DNA of 64,000 bases from Larkinella sp051857545 (GCF_051857545.1 NZ_JBPZHB010000019.1:38290-102289), one strand, 5' to 3'. Shown: positions 53,101 through 61,629, counted from the stretch's first letter. Translations and numbers: made by a program. The notes: generated from the letters alone by a model not told the origin.

Positions 53101-54414
53101 ATTTCCCTGGGTCATGGAAGGGTGCTGCAAAAGCCCCGTGCCGTTGGTCATAATCGCGCCGGTGGCATCATATACATTGGAAGTAAGTACACTGGGATTT
53201 GTGTTGTAGTCGAGTGGCGCTCCAACATAAAACAACAATTCTCCTGCACTGTTGGTAGCAACGGCTGAACCTTCGGCGGCCTGCAGGGAAGTAACAAACG
53301 ACGTAGGGGCATTGAGGGAAGCCCCAAAGTCGATTCCGGCGTTCAGCCCAAATGCCCAATACCGCTGCTGAGCGAGCTGCTGGGCGGGCGTACAGGACGG
53401 GGGCGCACTGCCATTGCAGACATTCAAAGCCGCATTGTTCGCCAAACTGTACGTACCGGTATAGCTGGCCGTCGTTACTTTGCCCGTCGTGCTGACAGTC
53501 GGAACACCCGTACCAAAAACGCCCCCATCCCCGCCGTCGGCCGTAGGAAGGCCGTAGTATTCGTTGGCATCACTACAGGCGTCATTGTCGCTGTCCAGAT
53601 CCAGGTGATTGGCGAAGGTATCGCCATCGGCATCCGCCGTGGGTGAGCAGGTGGTTTTGGGGTAATTCTGGGCGTCAAAACTCGCAGAAACCGATAAGGT
53701 TAGTTCGAAAATCGACGTATAGCCAATGGTACCGGCTACCCCCTGAACGCGGTATTGCTGGTATTTTACATTTGGCTGGAAGGTATTGTCGATGGTGATG
53801 GTTACGTTGGGAACTCCGCCCGGGTAGGACTGCGGATTGGATAGGTTGACCCAGGTAGAGCCATCAAACCCCTGGAGAACCATCGTCGACGTTACCGCCG
53901 TTGAGAAGGTATTACCGGCATACAGCAGGTTAAGCGAGCTTATAGCAACCGGTACTGTGGGAGTTACCTGAAAGATCGTTACGCCTGCTATGGCATTCGA
54001 AGTCGTAGCAAATGAGGAGACTCCATTGCCCACCACGCCGTCAATGGCATTGGAGAGCGGCTGGCCCGCAAATTCGGCAATCCCCGAAGTAATCGACACA
54101 ATGCGGGTGGCTTCTGCTGCGGTGTAAAAACAGCCCGGCGACTCCACGGTGTCCAGAATACCGTCGTTGTCATCGTCCAGATCGACGGAGTTGATCACGC
54201 CATCGCCGTCGAAGTCGGCACCGGGTGCCGTCCCTCCTACCTGGGCGGATGCGCTCCCGAGAAACAGTCCTACGGCCAGGAAAGTCAGCCAGAGTGCTTT
54301 CATACGCTGCGCCATTCGCAGCGGTAATCCGGGCAGGTTGACGGCCTTTGGGTATCGAGCAGGCCACTCCGGTAACCCACTTTCCAGGCAATATAAAAGT
54401 TGTTTCATCTTCAT
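50101..54414 (-). CDS. TSP3-repeat / beta-propeller / Ig-module secreted protein (1,437 aa)
   Basis: The signal peptide is best from Met38 (54303; MKALWLTFLAVGLFLGSASAQ). The full frame would add a 37-residue basic leader. TSP type-3 calcium motifs are at ~66-90 (DFDGDGVINSVDLDDDNDG) and ~270-295 (DADGDTFANHLDLDSDND). A discoidin-like stretch ('VLQGFDGSTWVNL') lies between them. Residues ~345-760 form a propeller-like domain ('YWAFGLNAGIDFG', 'NGTGLLQHPSMTQ', 'LSPDGTKMML', 'FSPDGNLIYVS'), of the sort seen in T9SS type B cargo. A Calx-beta-like segment and ~570 residues of Ig modules follow, the latter shared with the proteins at 54475-63750. It ends abruptly at QITVNN with no CTD. It lies 60 bp after the 789-aa gene, so it is probably in the same operon. 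Confidence 0.82.
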   Translation of the reverse strand: MKMKQLLYCLESGLPEWPARYPKAVNLPGLPLRMAQRMKALWLTFLAVGLFLGSASAQVGGTAPGADFDGDGVINSVDLDDDNDGILDTVESPGCFYTAAEATRIVSITSGIAEFAGQPLSNAIDGVVGNGVSSFATTSNAIAGVTIFQVTPTVPVAISSLNLLYAGNTFSTAVTSTMVLQGFDGSTWVNLSNPQSYPGGVPNVTITIDNTFQPNVKYQQYRVQGVAGTIGYTSIFELTLSVSASFDAQNYPKTTCSPTADADGDTFANHLDLDSDNDACSDANEYYGLPTADGGDGGVFGTGVPTVSTTGKVTTASYTGTYSLANNAALNVCNGSAPPSCTPAQQLAQQRYWAFGLNAGIDFGASLNAPTSFVTSLQAAEGSAVATNSAGELLFYVGAPLDYNTNPSVLTSNVYDATGAIMTNGTGLLQHPSMTQGNVAYQSPGNPDKYFIIANNFALEQNPLLGNLTYSVVDMCSKSVTQKNIQIDSQIFSEAMIAVPSSDPTKFWVFAATNNNNQVLAYQFDANGYTGVRVTSSYIASPTSSRVLRLSPDGTKMMLVSSNGFDATLGWHTTIDLFDFNATTGQVNLLWSMDYNDPQQAAYGGDFSPDGNLIYVSGLNSFQKLFQFTIAGKTSGAQVFATKVDLGNAAGLGGQVVRGPDGKMYVASYGLGTLGVINSPNTVGVGANFVPTGFALSGGTTSTYGLAQTAFGCAQPAARFTFNCSAGATASGVFLANGVTGQTGTLTIPISVSVAGSVAVTVTGTGFTTNPAPVIITLTAGQTSMTIPVVYDGSGVAGVRTLTLTSPQVSGSCSLTGVNSTCTVPVTVQSCPTITNVSANNTNPTFCSVANGSIKICGLPANSTGHSVTYEKDNVAQTALGGLTADATGCLVIPNLGAGTYTNIKVTNLTCTTGSNTLGPITLTDPAPPAAPVPSLTSTTICSGNQVAINYTTSPVGAQTQWTRMPGGQTGLGNVLDFPTATGTTPVSYTYTAIVTGTFGCPSLSAVTTVQVDPVPIITPSICSQTICIGQTGAITFVSSIPGSTINWLRVEDGATGTGNISSLFATAGNFTYKVWGVSPAPASCPSSTTITCTILVNNCCDLVATAVPTSVTSCLSPNSGSILVTYTGSQTYQYSVNGGAAQPLGTSPFTIANLAPGSYTVVVQAVGDPTCTTALSATINSPTAPTVMATSNSPLCSASTLSLSATSGFTTYAWSGPNGFVSALQNPTIPTTTTAASGVYSVTATNAAGCTASSSTTVTIATQPSLSISTGSGLTICSGQSTTLAVAGDGGATVTWINNLGQSGTGTTINFAGISNLNGVPQTITYIVTAQAGNCSDTEVVTLTINPAPALQVIPRNAIICLLEQTNIVATAFPPTATLNWTRTPATPDPPASTGTGTGSVTINQVLPVGTYLYTFTATQNGCTSAPITSQITVNN

Positions 54415-54474
54415 TGCTTGCTAAGAATTTCAAAAACTCGGGTATCGAAACGGATCAGCCGTCTCAAAGTCGTC

Positions 54475-56844
54475 TTAATTATTCACCGTCAACGGCACCG
54501 TGACGGGCGAACTCGTGCAACCGCCCTGCGTGGCTGTGAACGTGAACGTGTAACTTCCCGGCGGCAACACCTGGTTGACGGTCAGGCTTCCCGTGCCGGT
54601 TCCCGTTGCCGGGGGCGGATTGGGGAGAGCCGGACTCCGGACCCAGTCGAGGGTGGCCGTGCTGGGGAAAGCCGTCGCGACGATGTTGGTTTGTTCCAGA
54701 TCGCAAATGATGGCCTGCTGCGGGTTGACCTGCACCACCGGTGCCGGATTGATGGTCAGCACCACGGTTTCGGTGTCGGAACAAGGCCCGGCGTTGGCCG
54801 AAACGATGTAGGTAACCGATTGGGGTTGCCCCACCAGGTTCAGCAAACCGCCAAAGTTGATGGTGGTGCCGGTGCCGGTTTGGCCCAGGCTGTTGATCCA
54901 GGTGACGGTGGCCCCGCCATCACCGGCGACGGCGAGCGTGGTGCTTTGCCCCGAACAGATCGTCAGTCCCGTTCCCGCCGTGACGGTCAGGTTGGGTTGG
55001 GTCGCCACGATCACCGTGGTCGAGGCCGTCACCGTACACCCGGCGGCTGTGGTGGCCGAGACCGAGTAGGCTCCACTGATGACGGTGGTTGAAATCGGAA
55101 GAACCGGGTTCTGCTGCGTACTGCTAAACCCGTTGGGGCCGCTCCAGGTGTAGGTGGCAAAACCGCTGGTGGCAAAGAGCGTCAGGGTGTTTCCGGTACA
55201 GACCGGGCTGTTGCTGCTGGCGGTCAGGTTGGGAACAACCGGGCCACTGACCGTGGCACTGACAACCGTCGAACAGGTAGGATCGCCCACGGCCTGAATG
55301 GCAATGCTGTAGGTATTGGCCGCTAAGTTACTGATTGTAAACGGACTGGTGCCGAGGGCCTGAAACGCTCCGCCGTTGAGGCTATACTGGTAGGTCTGCG
55401 AACCGATGTAGGTCAGGACCACAGCCCCGCTGTTGGGCGTGACGCAACTCGTAACCGCCGTCGGGGTAGCTGTCGCGACCAGGTCGCAGCAGTTGTCGAC
55501 CACAATCGTGCAGGTAATGGTGGTGGACGACGGACACGAAGCCGGAGCCGGGGATTCGGCCCAGACCTGATAGGTATAGGTCAGCGACGTGGGACCGGTA
55601 TTGATCAGCGACTGGCTGATGTCGCCCGTGCCGCTCGATGGTGCCGGAGAGGTTGGTGTCCGCACCCAGTGAATGGTGGAACCGGGAATGGTGGTGGTGA
55701 AGGTAATGGCACCGGTTTGGCCCGAACAGATCGTTTGCGAACAGAACGAGGGCGTCACGATGGGAACGGGATTGACCAGAACCGTGGTGACGGCGGTCAG
55801 GCTGGGGCAACCGAAGGACGTGACCGCAGCGGTGTAGGTATAGGTGGTGGGGGTGCTGCCGGTGGCGGTCGGAAAGTCGACCACGTTGCCCAGGCTCGTC
55901 AGGTTGCCCGGCATCCGGGTCCAGATCGTTTGTCCGCCCGTTGGGGTGGTGGTGTAGTTGATGGCGACCTGATTGCCCGAACAAATGGTCTGGCTGGTGA
56001 GGTCGGCGATGATGTTGGTGGTGGGGCATGAACCCGCCAGCGTGTAAACCGTGAAGGAACCCGGCACCACGGTGGCGTTGGTGGTGATGGAACCCGCCGT
56101 GATCTGAGGCCCCAGGCCCGTGAACGCACTCGCGCTGGTGGTCAGCGTCAGGGAAGCCGGATCGACCGTCGACGGAATGGCCACCCACTTCGTGCCGTCC
56201 CAGCCCACAATGGTCAGGTTGTTCAGGTTGTCACCCACCATCGAAGCGATGGGCGTGTTGGCATCCCAGGTGAGGGTGATGCGCGCGGGCGTGGTGCCGT
56301 CGATGTCCCAGTATTCGACGTTGTCGACCACGCCGACGGTGGCGGCTTTGGACGTCGTGGGGAATGCGGGGCCTCCTCCCGGCAGAATACCGTAGGTCCC
56401 GCCTTTCAGGTCGCTGGTCATCGCTGAACCCGGATCGACGCCGTAGTAGGCCGCCGTGGTGGGGGCGGCCGCCGAGGAAGCCGACACCGCGGCCGGGCGG
56501 TATTTGTTGTTATCGCCGATGGGGAACGTAAACGGGCCAGAATTGTAGGTCCGCACGTAGCCATCCATAAAGGCGGTATTGCTCGCGTTGATCCAGCTAC
56601 CGGCCGGGTTTACGAAGCTATAGACCCCGATGACGGGCAACCGCTCCGACCCCACGATCCCGGCGTTGATGGTGCCGCTGCCGGTGACGAAATCGTGTTG
56701 TCCCAAAATCCCCATCTCCATCCCGGTGTGGACGTAGGTGCTGCCAAAACTGCCGGATTGTGCCCGTGCGCCCTGGCTTATGACGGTTAGCACAAACAGC
56801 CAGAGAACTTCCCATCGGTGCTTTTTCGTAAAATTCCCCATCAT
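54475..56844 (-). CDS. MMGN-type cassette adhesin (789 aa)
   Basis: Signal peptide MMGNFTKKHRWEVLWLFVLTVISQGARAQ; ATG-ATG start. Residues ~30-285 are the shared N-terminal domain (markers 'FTFPIGDNNKYRPAAVSAS', 'VDNVEYWDIDGTTPARITL', 'GWDGTKWVAIPS'). Ig/PKD-like modules then follow, each keyed by Cys: TICSGNQVAINYTT, SQTICSGQTGAITF, an extra SprB-like module 'SCVTPNSGAVVLTYIGSQTY', NSPVCTGNTLTL, 'GLTICSGQSTTLAVAGDGG' and 'AIICDLEQTNIVATAF'. It ends PLTVNN without CTD, anchor or LPXTG-like motif. It is closely related to the proteins at 58541 and 61630, which lack the SprB-like module. Likely a secreted surface fibre or adhesin. Export route and partners are inferred. Confidence 0.82.
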   Translation of the reverse strand: MMGNFTKKHRWEVLWLFVLTVISQGARAQSGSFGSTYVHTGMEMGILGQHDFVTGSGTINAGIVGSERLPVIGVYSFVNPAGSWINASNTAFMDGYVRTYNSGPFTFPIGDNNKYRPAAVSASSAAAPTTAAYYGVDPGSAMTSDLKGGTYGILPGGGPAFPTTSKAATVGVVDNVEYWDIDGTTPARITLTWDANTPIASMVGDNLNNLTIVGWDGTKWVAIPSTVDPASLTLTTSASAFTGLGPQITAGSITTNATVVPGSFTVYTLAGSCPTTNIIADLTSQTICSGNQVAINYTTTPTGGQTIWTRMPGNLTSLGNVVDFPTATGSTPTTYTYTAAVTSFGCPSLTAVTTVLVNPVPIVTPSFCSQTICSGQTGAITFTTTIPGSTIHWVRTPTSPAPSSGTGDISQSLINTGPTSLTYTYQVWAESPAPASCPSSTTITCTIVVDNCCDLVATATPTAVTSCVTPNSGAVVLTYIGSQTYQYSLNGGAFQALGTSPFTISNLAANTYSIAIQAVGDPTCSTVVSATVSGPVVPNLTASSNSPVCTGNTLTLFATSGFATYTWSGPNGFSSTQQNPVLPISTTVISGAYSVSATTAAGCTVTASTTVIVATQPNLTVTAGTGLTICSGQSTTLAVAGDGGATVTWINSLGQTGTGTTINFGGLLNLVGQPQSVTYIVSANAGPCSDTETVVLTINPAPVVQVNPQQAIICDLEQTNIVATAFPSTATLDWVRSPALPNPPPATGTGTGSLTVNQVLPPGSYTFTFTATQGGCTSSPVTVPLTVNN

Positions 56845-57192
56845 CTGATTGCGCGTTAAATGCGTTGTATATGAACTGGTTAATGACTTTATTTTTATTT
56901 CGCCGGGTTTGTGCCGATGGCGGCTTTGCCCCGATTCCGGCTTTGCCCCGTTCCCTTAAAGGGGACTTGGACACAGAGCGGGAGTAATTAGCGTCGTCCA
57001 AAGCATTGTCCAAGTCCCCTTTAGGGGAACGGGGCGAAACCGACGAACGGGGCAAAAGCGACGGCCTTTCTTATTTGCTTTGACAAGCAATTTTAAAATC
57101 AAATATTACTCCCACTCCATCAACACCTGCCAACAGGTCAGGCAGCCTGTCGGTGTCGGATTACTTCAATCTCGGCTCCCCGGTCGATGGCT
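56845..57192. other. inter-cassette region with palindromic element b
   Basis: 348 bp. Next to the gene, 56845-56895 is nearly identical to the stretch upstream of the 58541 gene (60650-60700: GCGCGTTAAATGCGTTGTA, then ATGAACTGGTTAATG), so it is a conserved leader, possibly with the promoter. Then comes the palindrome (56929-57054). The rest (57090-57192) matches 60750-60845 imperfectly. No gene supported. Confidence 0.65.
56929..57054. repeat. palindromic element, copy b
   Basis: Core arms 56946-56972 and 57008-57034 are 27-nt inverted repeats with one mismatch (AAAGGGGACTTGGAC / GTCCAAGTCCCCTTT). Pairing extends imperfectly outward through 'GGCTTTGCCCC' motifs. The 35-nt spacer (56973-57007) matches the spacer of element c in inverted orientation at 31 of 35 positions. 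Confidence 0.88.
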
Positions 57193-57332
57193 TCATTCAT
57201 TCAAGTCATCCAGACGATCCCGAACCGTTTCATCGCTAATGGAATCTTGCTCAGATTTATCATAAATGGCTAACAGGAAAAAGATTTAAGATCCCGTTCA
57301 AAATCAGCAGTAACTTCGACCTTATAACTCAT
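57193..57332 (-). pseudogene. RelE/ParE-like toxin remnant, internally deleted and frameshifted
   Basis: ATG at 57332 overlaps the end of the antitoxin frame. It reads MSYKVEVTADFERDLKSFSC and stops at 57270. In another frame the sequence continues FLLAIYDKSEQDSISDETV to a stop at 57193. These look like the first strand/helix and the last strand/helix ('LL.IYDKSE.esISd') of a Bacteroidota RelE/ParE toxin, with about 50 central residues missing. The active-site region is gone, so no toxin is expected. Confidence 0.7.
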
Positions 57333-57571
57333 TAAGCAGTTCTCTGGCTGATTTCAACTTTATTTTCCCCTCCACGTGCAACTGCGCCTGGCGATAGCCC
57401 CGTTCAATGGCGTCCAGAATTTCTTCGTTCGTTGGCGAAACATCTTCTGTCTGAGCGTCACCCTCGTTTTCAATTCGTATCTGCGCCTTTAACGACTTAG
57501 CCAGTTCCAGAAACAATTGCCGCTTCGGCGGTCCGATTATACCGGGCGTCCGTTTCGATGATCAGTACCAT
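57322..57571 (-). pseudogene. antitoxin-like gene, probably frameshifted near its N-terminus
   Basis: The main open part (57322-57516, 64 residues) has only a TTG start and encodes LFLELAKSLKAQIRIENE, then EEILDAIERGYRQAQLHVEG and 'KIKLKSARELLNEL'. This resembles small antitoxins paired with RelE/ParE toxins. In a different frame, ATG 57571 gives MVLIIETDARYN, a plausible true N-terminus, so a frameshift between about 57520 and 57540 is suspected. The overlap with the broken toxin start (ATGA-like) is the usual TA arrangement. If the TTG start is used, a short antitoxin could still be made. Confidence 0.55.
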
Positions 57572-57781
57572 GTCGAATCCAGTTAGTTAGTGCTTACCAA
57601 ATTTACACAAAATCGGCAGTTTCTGTTCATCGACAGGTTTTGGGTGCCTAAAGCTCCATTCTTTTGCCGATCGATACATGAGAGTTGCAAGATGTCCTAC
57701 TCGATTTGCAATTTGTAACATGCCCAAATCACTATTCGAACCATTAAAATTTACAAACCCACAGGAACCAAAAAATCAATC
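57572..57781. other. gap between TA remnant and the small cassette gene
   Basis: 210 bp. The stretch TTCTGTTCATCGACAGGTTT at about 57616 matches a sequence at about 60859, which marks the resumption of homology between the two inter-cassette regions. Nothing else is seen. Confidence 0.4.
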
Positions 57782-58510
57782 TTACATTTTCAAGGCTATT
57801 ATAGGACCAATATTACTTATATGACCGTAACGGGGTATTCCCCAATATTTAGGCTTGATTACGGTATTATCAGCGTTAACGATTACCAACTGAGTAACTT
57901 TCGCTGCTACCTGAGAAAAGTTAATTACAGGAATTACGTGTGGGCCATCGGGTTGTCCTGTCGTTCCCCACAGATAAGATGGAAATGTCGCACTACCTGA
58001 TTCGGTAATAAATTCAAAATATATATACTGTGGTAAAGTATTAGCCAATGTTGAAAAGTTAGTAGGATCAGGATATAAAGGTGTGCTCGTTGTTGAGGGT
58101 TGCAAGTAATCGAATTGAGCATAATAAAATAAGGTGTATACTCCCTTATTTAGGGTCAAAGGGGAATTAGCTATATATTCTGTAACCGTTGGCGGATTTA
58201 TGTAAGCTCCTAAAGGTGGGCTACTAAGACCAGTGATAACCGTAGTTGAATAAGGGAGTTGCCAACTCGCTCCCCCCACGGCATCCGACGTTAATATTTT
58301 CCCCGTTCCTTCCGTCCCATCCTGAATCGTCAACTGCCCGGTGGTTTTATCGACTTTCACCTTGCGGTTGGGCGTGGAGGCTTCCACTTCCAAATTGGAG
58401 GTGGGGGCAGCAACGGTGGGGTTGGTCCCGATTTTCACCTGAGCCTGGGCCACCAACGTACTGGTAAACAGGGCAATAATAGCGAGGGTATGTTTGATTG
58501 CGGTTTTCAT
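57782..58510 (-). CDS. small secreted cassette protein, variable head 2
   Basis: 242 residues. The signal peptide MKTAIKHTLAIIALFTSTLVAQAQ is followed by a conserved stalk-like segment: 'VKIGTNPTVAAPTSNLEVEA', 'STPNRKVKVDKTTGQLTIQ' and 'DGTEGTGKILTSDAVGGASW' (to ~95). This is nearly the same as in the protein at 60934, including at the nucleotide level around 58340-58480. From ~100 onward it is a divergent beta-rich head ('SPLTLNKGVYTLFYYAQFDY', 'VTQLVIVNADNTVIKPKYWG'), which could be a C1q/TNF-like jelly roll by pattern. The end IIALKM has no sorting domain. It starts 30 bp after the 702-aa adhesin stop, the same spacing as in the 60934/61630 pair. Confidence 0.78.
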   Translation of the reverse strand: MKTAIKHTLAIIALFTSTLVAQAQVKIGTNPTVAAPTSNLEVEASTPNRKVKVDKTTGQLTIQDGTEGTGKILTSDAVGGASWQLPYSTTVITGLSSPPLGAYINPPTVTEYIANSPLTLNKGVYTLFYYAQFDYLQPSTTSTPLYPDPTNFSTLANTLPQYIYFEFITESGSATFPSYLWGTTGQPDGPHVIPVINFSQVAAKVTQLVIVNADNTVIKPKYWGIPRYGHISNIGPIIALKM

Positions 58511-58540
58511 GGATATGCGTTGTAAAGAGTTGTTTAAAAA

Positions 58541-60649
58541 TCAATTCTGCACCACTACCTGCGACGTGACCGGGGCACTCGTGCAACCGTTCTGCGTTGC
58601 GGTGAATGAATAGTCATACGTACCGACGGGCAGGACTTCATTCACGGTTACGCTGCCCGTTCCGGTGCCGGTGGCCGGGGCCGGTATTGCCGGGGTGCGC
58701 ATCCAGTTGATCGTTGCGGTGGCCGGGAAAGCCGTTGCCGTCACGGTCGTCATTTCCAGCGCGCAGACCACCGCCTGTTTGGGCACCACCTGCAGGGCCG
58801 GAACCGGGTTGATGGTGAGCGTCACCACCTTGCTGTCGGAACAGTTCCCGGCACTCGCCGTCACCACATACGTGATCGTCTGGGGAGGACCGCTGATGTT
58901 GTTGATCCCCGCAAAGTTGATCGTGGTTCCGGTGCCGCTTTGTCCCAGGCTGTTCACCCAGGTCACTGCCGCCCCGCCGTCGCCCGACACCGTCAGGGTG
59001 GTGGCCTGGCCCGAACAGATCGTCAGACCCGAACCGGCTGTAATACTTAGACTGGGTTGCGTCGCAATGGTCACAGTTGTGGAGGCCAAACCGGTACAAC
59101 TAATGCCGTCGGATACCGTCACGGAATAGACGCCACTGGCTGCGGTGGTGGTGTTGGGGATGGTCGGGTTTTGCATCGTGCTGACAAAACCGTTGGGGCC
59201 ACTCCAGGCGTAGGTGGCAAAACCGCTCGTGGCCGACAGCGACAGCGTACTGGCACTACAGAGCGGGCTGTTGCTCGTGGCCGCCACAATGGGGTTACAG
59301 CAATTGTCGACGACAATCACGCAGGTGATGGTGGTGGAAGACGGACAGGACGAAGGGGCCGGACTGACGCCCCAGACCTTGAACGTAATGGTCTGCGAGG
59401 TGGGGCCGGTGTTGGTCAGGGCCTGGCTGATGTCGCCCGTACCGGTTTGGTTGTTATCGACCCGCAGCCAGTTGATGGTGCTGCCGGGAATGCTGCTGAG
59501 GAAGGTGATGGCCCCCGTTTGCCCCGAACAGATCGTTTGCGAACAGATGGAGGGCGTAATGATGGGAACCGGGTTGACCGTCACCACGGTGACCGCCGTC
59601 AGACTCGGACAGCCGAACGTGCCGGTGACCACGGCGGAGTAGGTGTAGCTGACCGGCGTGGTGCCGGTGGCGGTCGGGTAATCCAGCACGTTGCCCAGTT
59701 GAACGAGGTTGCCCGGCATCCGGGTCCACTGGATTTGGGAACCGGCGGGGGTGGTGGTGTAGTTGATGGCCACCAGTTCGCCCGAACAGATCGTCGTGGA
59801 GGTGATGTCGGGCACAATGGTGGTGGGCGGACAGGCCCCCGCGAGCGTGTAAACCGTGAACGATCCCGGCACCACGGTGGCGTTGGTGGTGATGGAACCC
59901 GCCGAAACCTGCGGGGCAAGGCCCGTGAAGGCACTCGCGCTGGTGTTCTGGAGCAGCGAAGCCGCATCGACCGTCGACGGAATGGCCACCCACTGGGTGC
60001 CGTCCCAGCCAACGATGGTGAGGTTGTTCAGGTTACCGCCCACCATCGAAGCGATGGGCGTGTTGGCATCCCAGGTGAGGGTGATGCGCGCGGGCGTGGT
60101 GCCGTCGATGTCCCAGTATTCGACGTTGTCGACCGTGCCGACGGTGACGTCTTTGGATGTCGTGGGAAAAGCGGGGCCTCCGCCCGGCAAAACGCCATAG
60201 GTGCCGCCTTTCAGGTCGCTGGTCATCGCTGAACCCGGATCGACGCCGTAATAGGCCGCCGTCGTGGGTGCCGCGAAGGAGGACGCCGAAACCGCGGCCG
60301 GGCGGTATTTGTTGTTGTCGCCGATGGGGAACGTGAAAGCCGCGGTATTGTACGTTCGCACATAGCCATCGACAAAAGCCGTATTGGTCGCGTTGATCCA
60401 GGAGGCACTGGCCCCCAAAAAGCTGTACAGCCCAATGACGGGTTGCCGCTCGGAGCCAATGATGCCGGCGCTGATGGTGCCGCTGCCGTTCATGAAGTCA
60501 TGTTGGCCCAGAATAACCGTCTCGATTCCGGTATGGGCATATGAACTGCCCACACTACTCGATTGAGCGTGTACCAACTGGCTGATGACGGCAAGCACGA
60601 GCATCCGGAGAACGGCCCATCGGTGCTTATTCGTAAATTTCCCCATCAT
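58541..60649 (-). CDS. MMGK-type cassette adhesin (702 aa)
   Basis: ATG at 60649 was chosen because it starts the shared signal peptide (MMGKFTNKHRWAVLRMLVLAVISQLVHAQ). The frame stays open to 60790, but those 47 residues lie in a leader conserved as non-coding sequence upstream of the 54475 gene. The N-terminal domain (~30-285) and five Ig-like modules follow the order of the 61630 protein: TICSGELVAINYTT, SQTICSGQTGAITF, NSPLCSASTLSLSATSGFAT, 'GLTICSGQATTLTVSGDGG', 'AVVCALEMTTVTATAF'. It ends QVVVQN with no CTD. Forms a two-gene cassette with the small protein at 57782. Predicted secreted fibre; function inferred. Confidence 0.82.
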   Translation of the reverse strand: MMGKFTNKHRWAVLRMLVLAVISQLVHAQSSSVGSSYAHTGIETVILGQHDFMNGSGTISAGIIGSERQPVIGLYSFLGASASWINATNTAFVDGYVRTYNTAAFTFPIGDNNKYRPAAVSASSFAAPTTAAYYGVDPGSAMTSDLKGGTYGVLPGGGPAFPTTSKDVTVGTVDNVEYWDIDGTTPARITLTWDANTPIASMVGGNLNNLTIVGWDGTQWVAIPSTVDAASLLQNTSASAFTGLAPQVSAGSITTNATVVPGSFTVYTLAGACPPTTIVPDITSTTICSGELVAINYTTTPAGSQIQWTRMPGNLVQLGNVLDYPTATGTTPVSYTYSAVVTGTFGCPSLTAVTVVTVNPVPIITPSICSQTICSGQTGAITFLSSIPGSTINWLRVDNNQTGTGDISQALTNTGPTSQTITFKVWGVSPAPSSCPSSTTITCVIVVDNCCNPIVAATSNSPLCSASTLSLSATSGFATYAWSGPNGFVSTMQNPTIPNTTTAASGVYSVTVSDGISCTGLASTTVTIATQPSLSITAGSGLTICSGQATTLTVSGDGGAAVTWVNSLGQSGTGTTINFAGINNISGPPQTITYVVTASAGNCSDSKVVTLTINPVPALQVVPKQAVVCALEMTTVTATAFPATATINWMRTPAIPAPATGTGTGSVTVNEVLPVGTYDYSFTATQNGCTSAPVTSQVVVQN

Positions 60650-60933
60650 TTGATTGCGCGTTAAATGCGTTGTATATGAACTGGTTAATGGCTTTATTCT
60701 TTTCAAGATTTTGCCGATGCCGTCGTAGCACAGAGCACCATCAATTGATTGCCAAAGCAATTGAAAGCTATGCTTTTTATTCTCACTCAATCAACAATCA
60801 GATAGCCTTTTGATGCCGCATCATCTCCACTCCGGTTCCCCGGTTGATGGCTTCGGTTTCTGTTCATGCACCGTTTCCGGATGCTTAAGGCTTCTTACCG
60901 GCTCAATGCCACACGCGACCGGTAACGGGGCCA
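60650..60933. other. inter-cassette region lacking the palindrome and TA remnant
   Basis: 284 bp. 60650-60700 is a conserved leader matching 56845-56895. 'TTTTGCCGATGCCG' then 'CACAGAGC' (about 60708-60737) look like the edges of palindrome b with the middle missing. 60750-60845 matches 57090-57192, and 60855-60895 matches 57615-57655. No gene supported. Confidence 0.55.
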
Positions 60934-61599
60934 TTATATTTTAGATACCAGTACACTAGGCATCCAGACCGGGTTTGTTCCAGATGTGCCCGTTTTCCAA
61001 TCGGCAGCACCTGTAGGATGCGAAGGAAATAATCGAATTGTCAATACGTCACCAACACTACAATTCGAAGCCACCATATTCAGGGTGAATGAGAAAGCAA
61101 AATTGTTGGTTCCGGCAACGTAGTACTCAATCTCATCAACCCGTACGCCATTCTTGTATAAGATATAGTAAGCACTACTCATTCCGCTGGAAAACGCCGT
61201 TGAAACACCCCACCATCGGATCGATACCAAATAATTTCCGGCGAGCGTTATATTAAGTGGAGCGTCCAATATCAAGGTTGTTTCAACCCCATTCGGAAAG
61301 ATCTGAGCCACACTAGACTTAATCTTTCCGCCTGCCAGTGTATTGGATTGCCAGCTTCCTCCCCCATTGGCGTCAGAGGTAAACACTTTGCCTGCTCCTT
61401 CGGTCCCATCCTTAATCGTCACCTGCCCGGTGGTTTTATCGACTGTTACCTTGCGGTTGGGCGTGGAGGCTTCCACTTCCAGGTTGGCGTTGGGGTTGGT
61501 TACTGTCGGATTGGAACCGATTTTCATTTGGGCTTCTGCCACGACCGTACTGGCGAAGAGAGCAAGAACGACGAGGGTATGTTTGAGGGCGGTTTTCAT
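60934..61599 (-). CDS. small secreted cassette protein, variable head 3 (C1q/TNF-like by pattern)
   Basis: 221 residues. Signal peptide MKTALKHTLVVLALFASTVVAEAQ, then the conserved stalk ('MKIGSNPTVTNPNANLEVEA', 'STPNRKVTVDKTTGQVTIK', 'DGTEGAGKVFTSDANGGGSW'). The head (~95-221) has strands 'NITLAGNYLVSIRWWGVST', 'SSAYYILYKNGVRVDEIEYY', 'NNFAFSFTLNMVASNCSVGD' and VLTIRLFPSHPTG, a layout that resembles C1q/TNF-like trimeric jelly rolls. It ends VLVSKI without sorting domain. Located 30 bp after the 706-aa adhesin. Head sequences differ strongly between the three small proteins while the stalk is conserved. Function unknown. Confidence 0.78.
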   Translation of the reverse strand: MKTALKHTLVVLALFASTVVAEAQMKIGSNPTVTNPNANLEVEASTPNRKVTVDKTTGQVTIKDGTEGAGKVFTSDANGGGSWQSNTLAGGKIKSSVAQIFPNGVETTLILDAPLNITLAGNYLVSIRWWGVSTAFSSGMSSAYYILYKNGVRVDEIEYYVAGTNNFAFSFTLNMVASNCSVGDVLTIRLFPSHPTGAADWKTGTSGTNPVWMPSVLVSKI

Positions 61600-61629
61600 G
61601 GCTATAAATTGTAAAGAGTTGTTTAAGAA

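Noticed and set aside
57080..57265. Small + strand open frame in the inter-cassette region
   Set aside because: It overlaps the TA remnant on the other strand and has no recognisable features.
59057..60232. + strand open frame (391 codons) opposite the 702-aa adhesin, with a similar one at 62638-63765
   Set aside because: The two resemble each other only because the sense genes are paralogues. Gly/Arg/Asp-rich, no start context, no domain.
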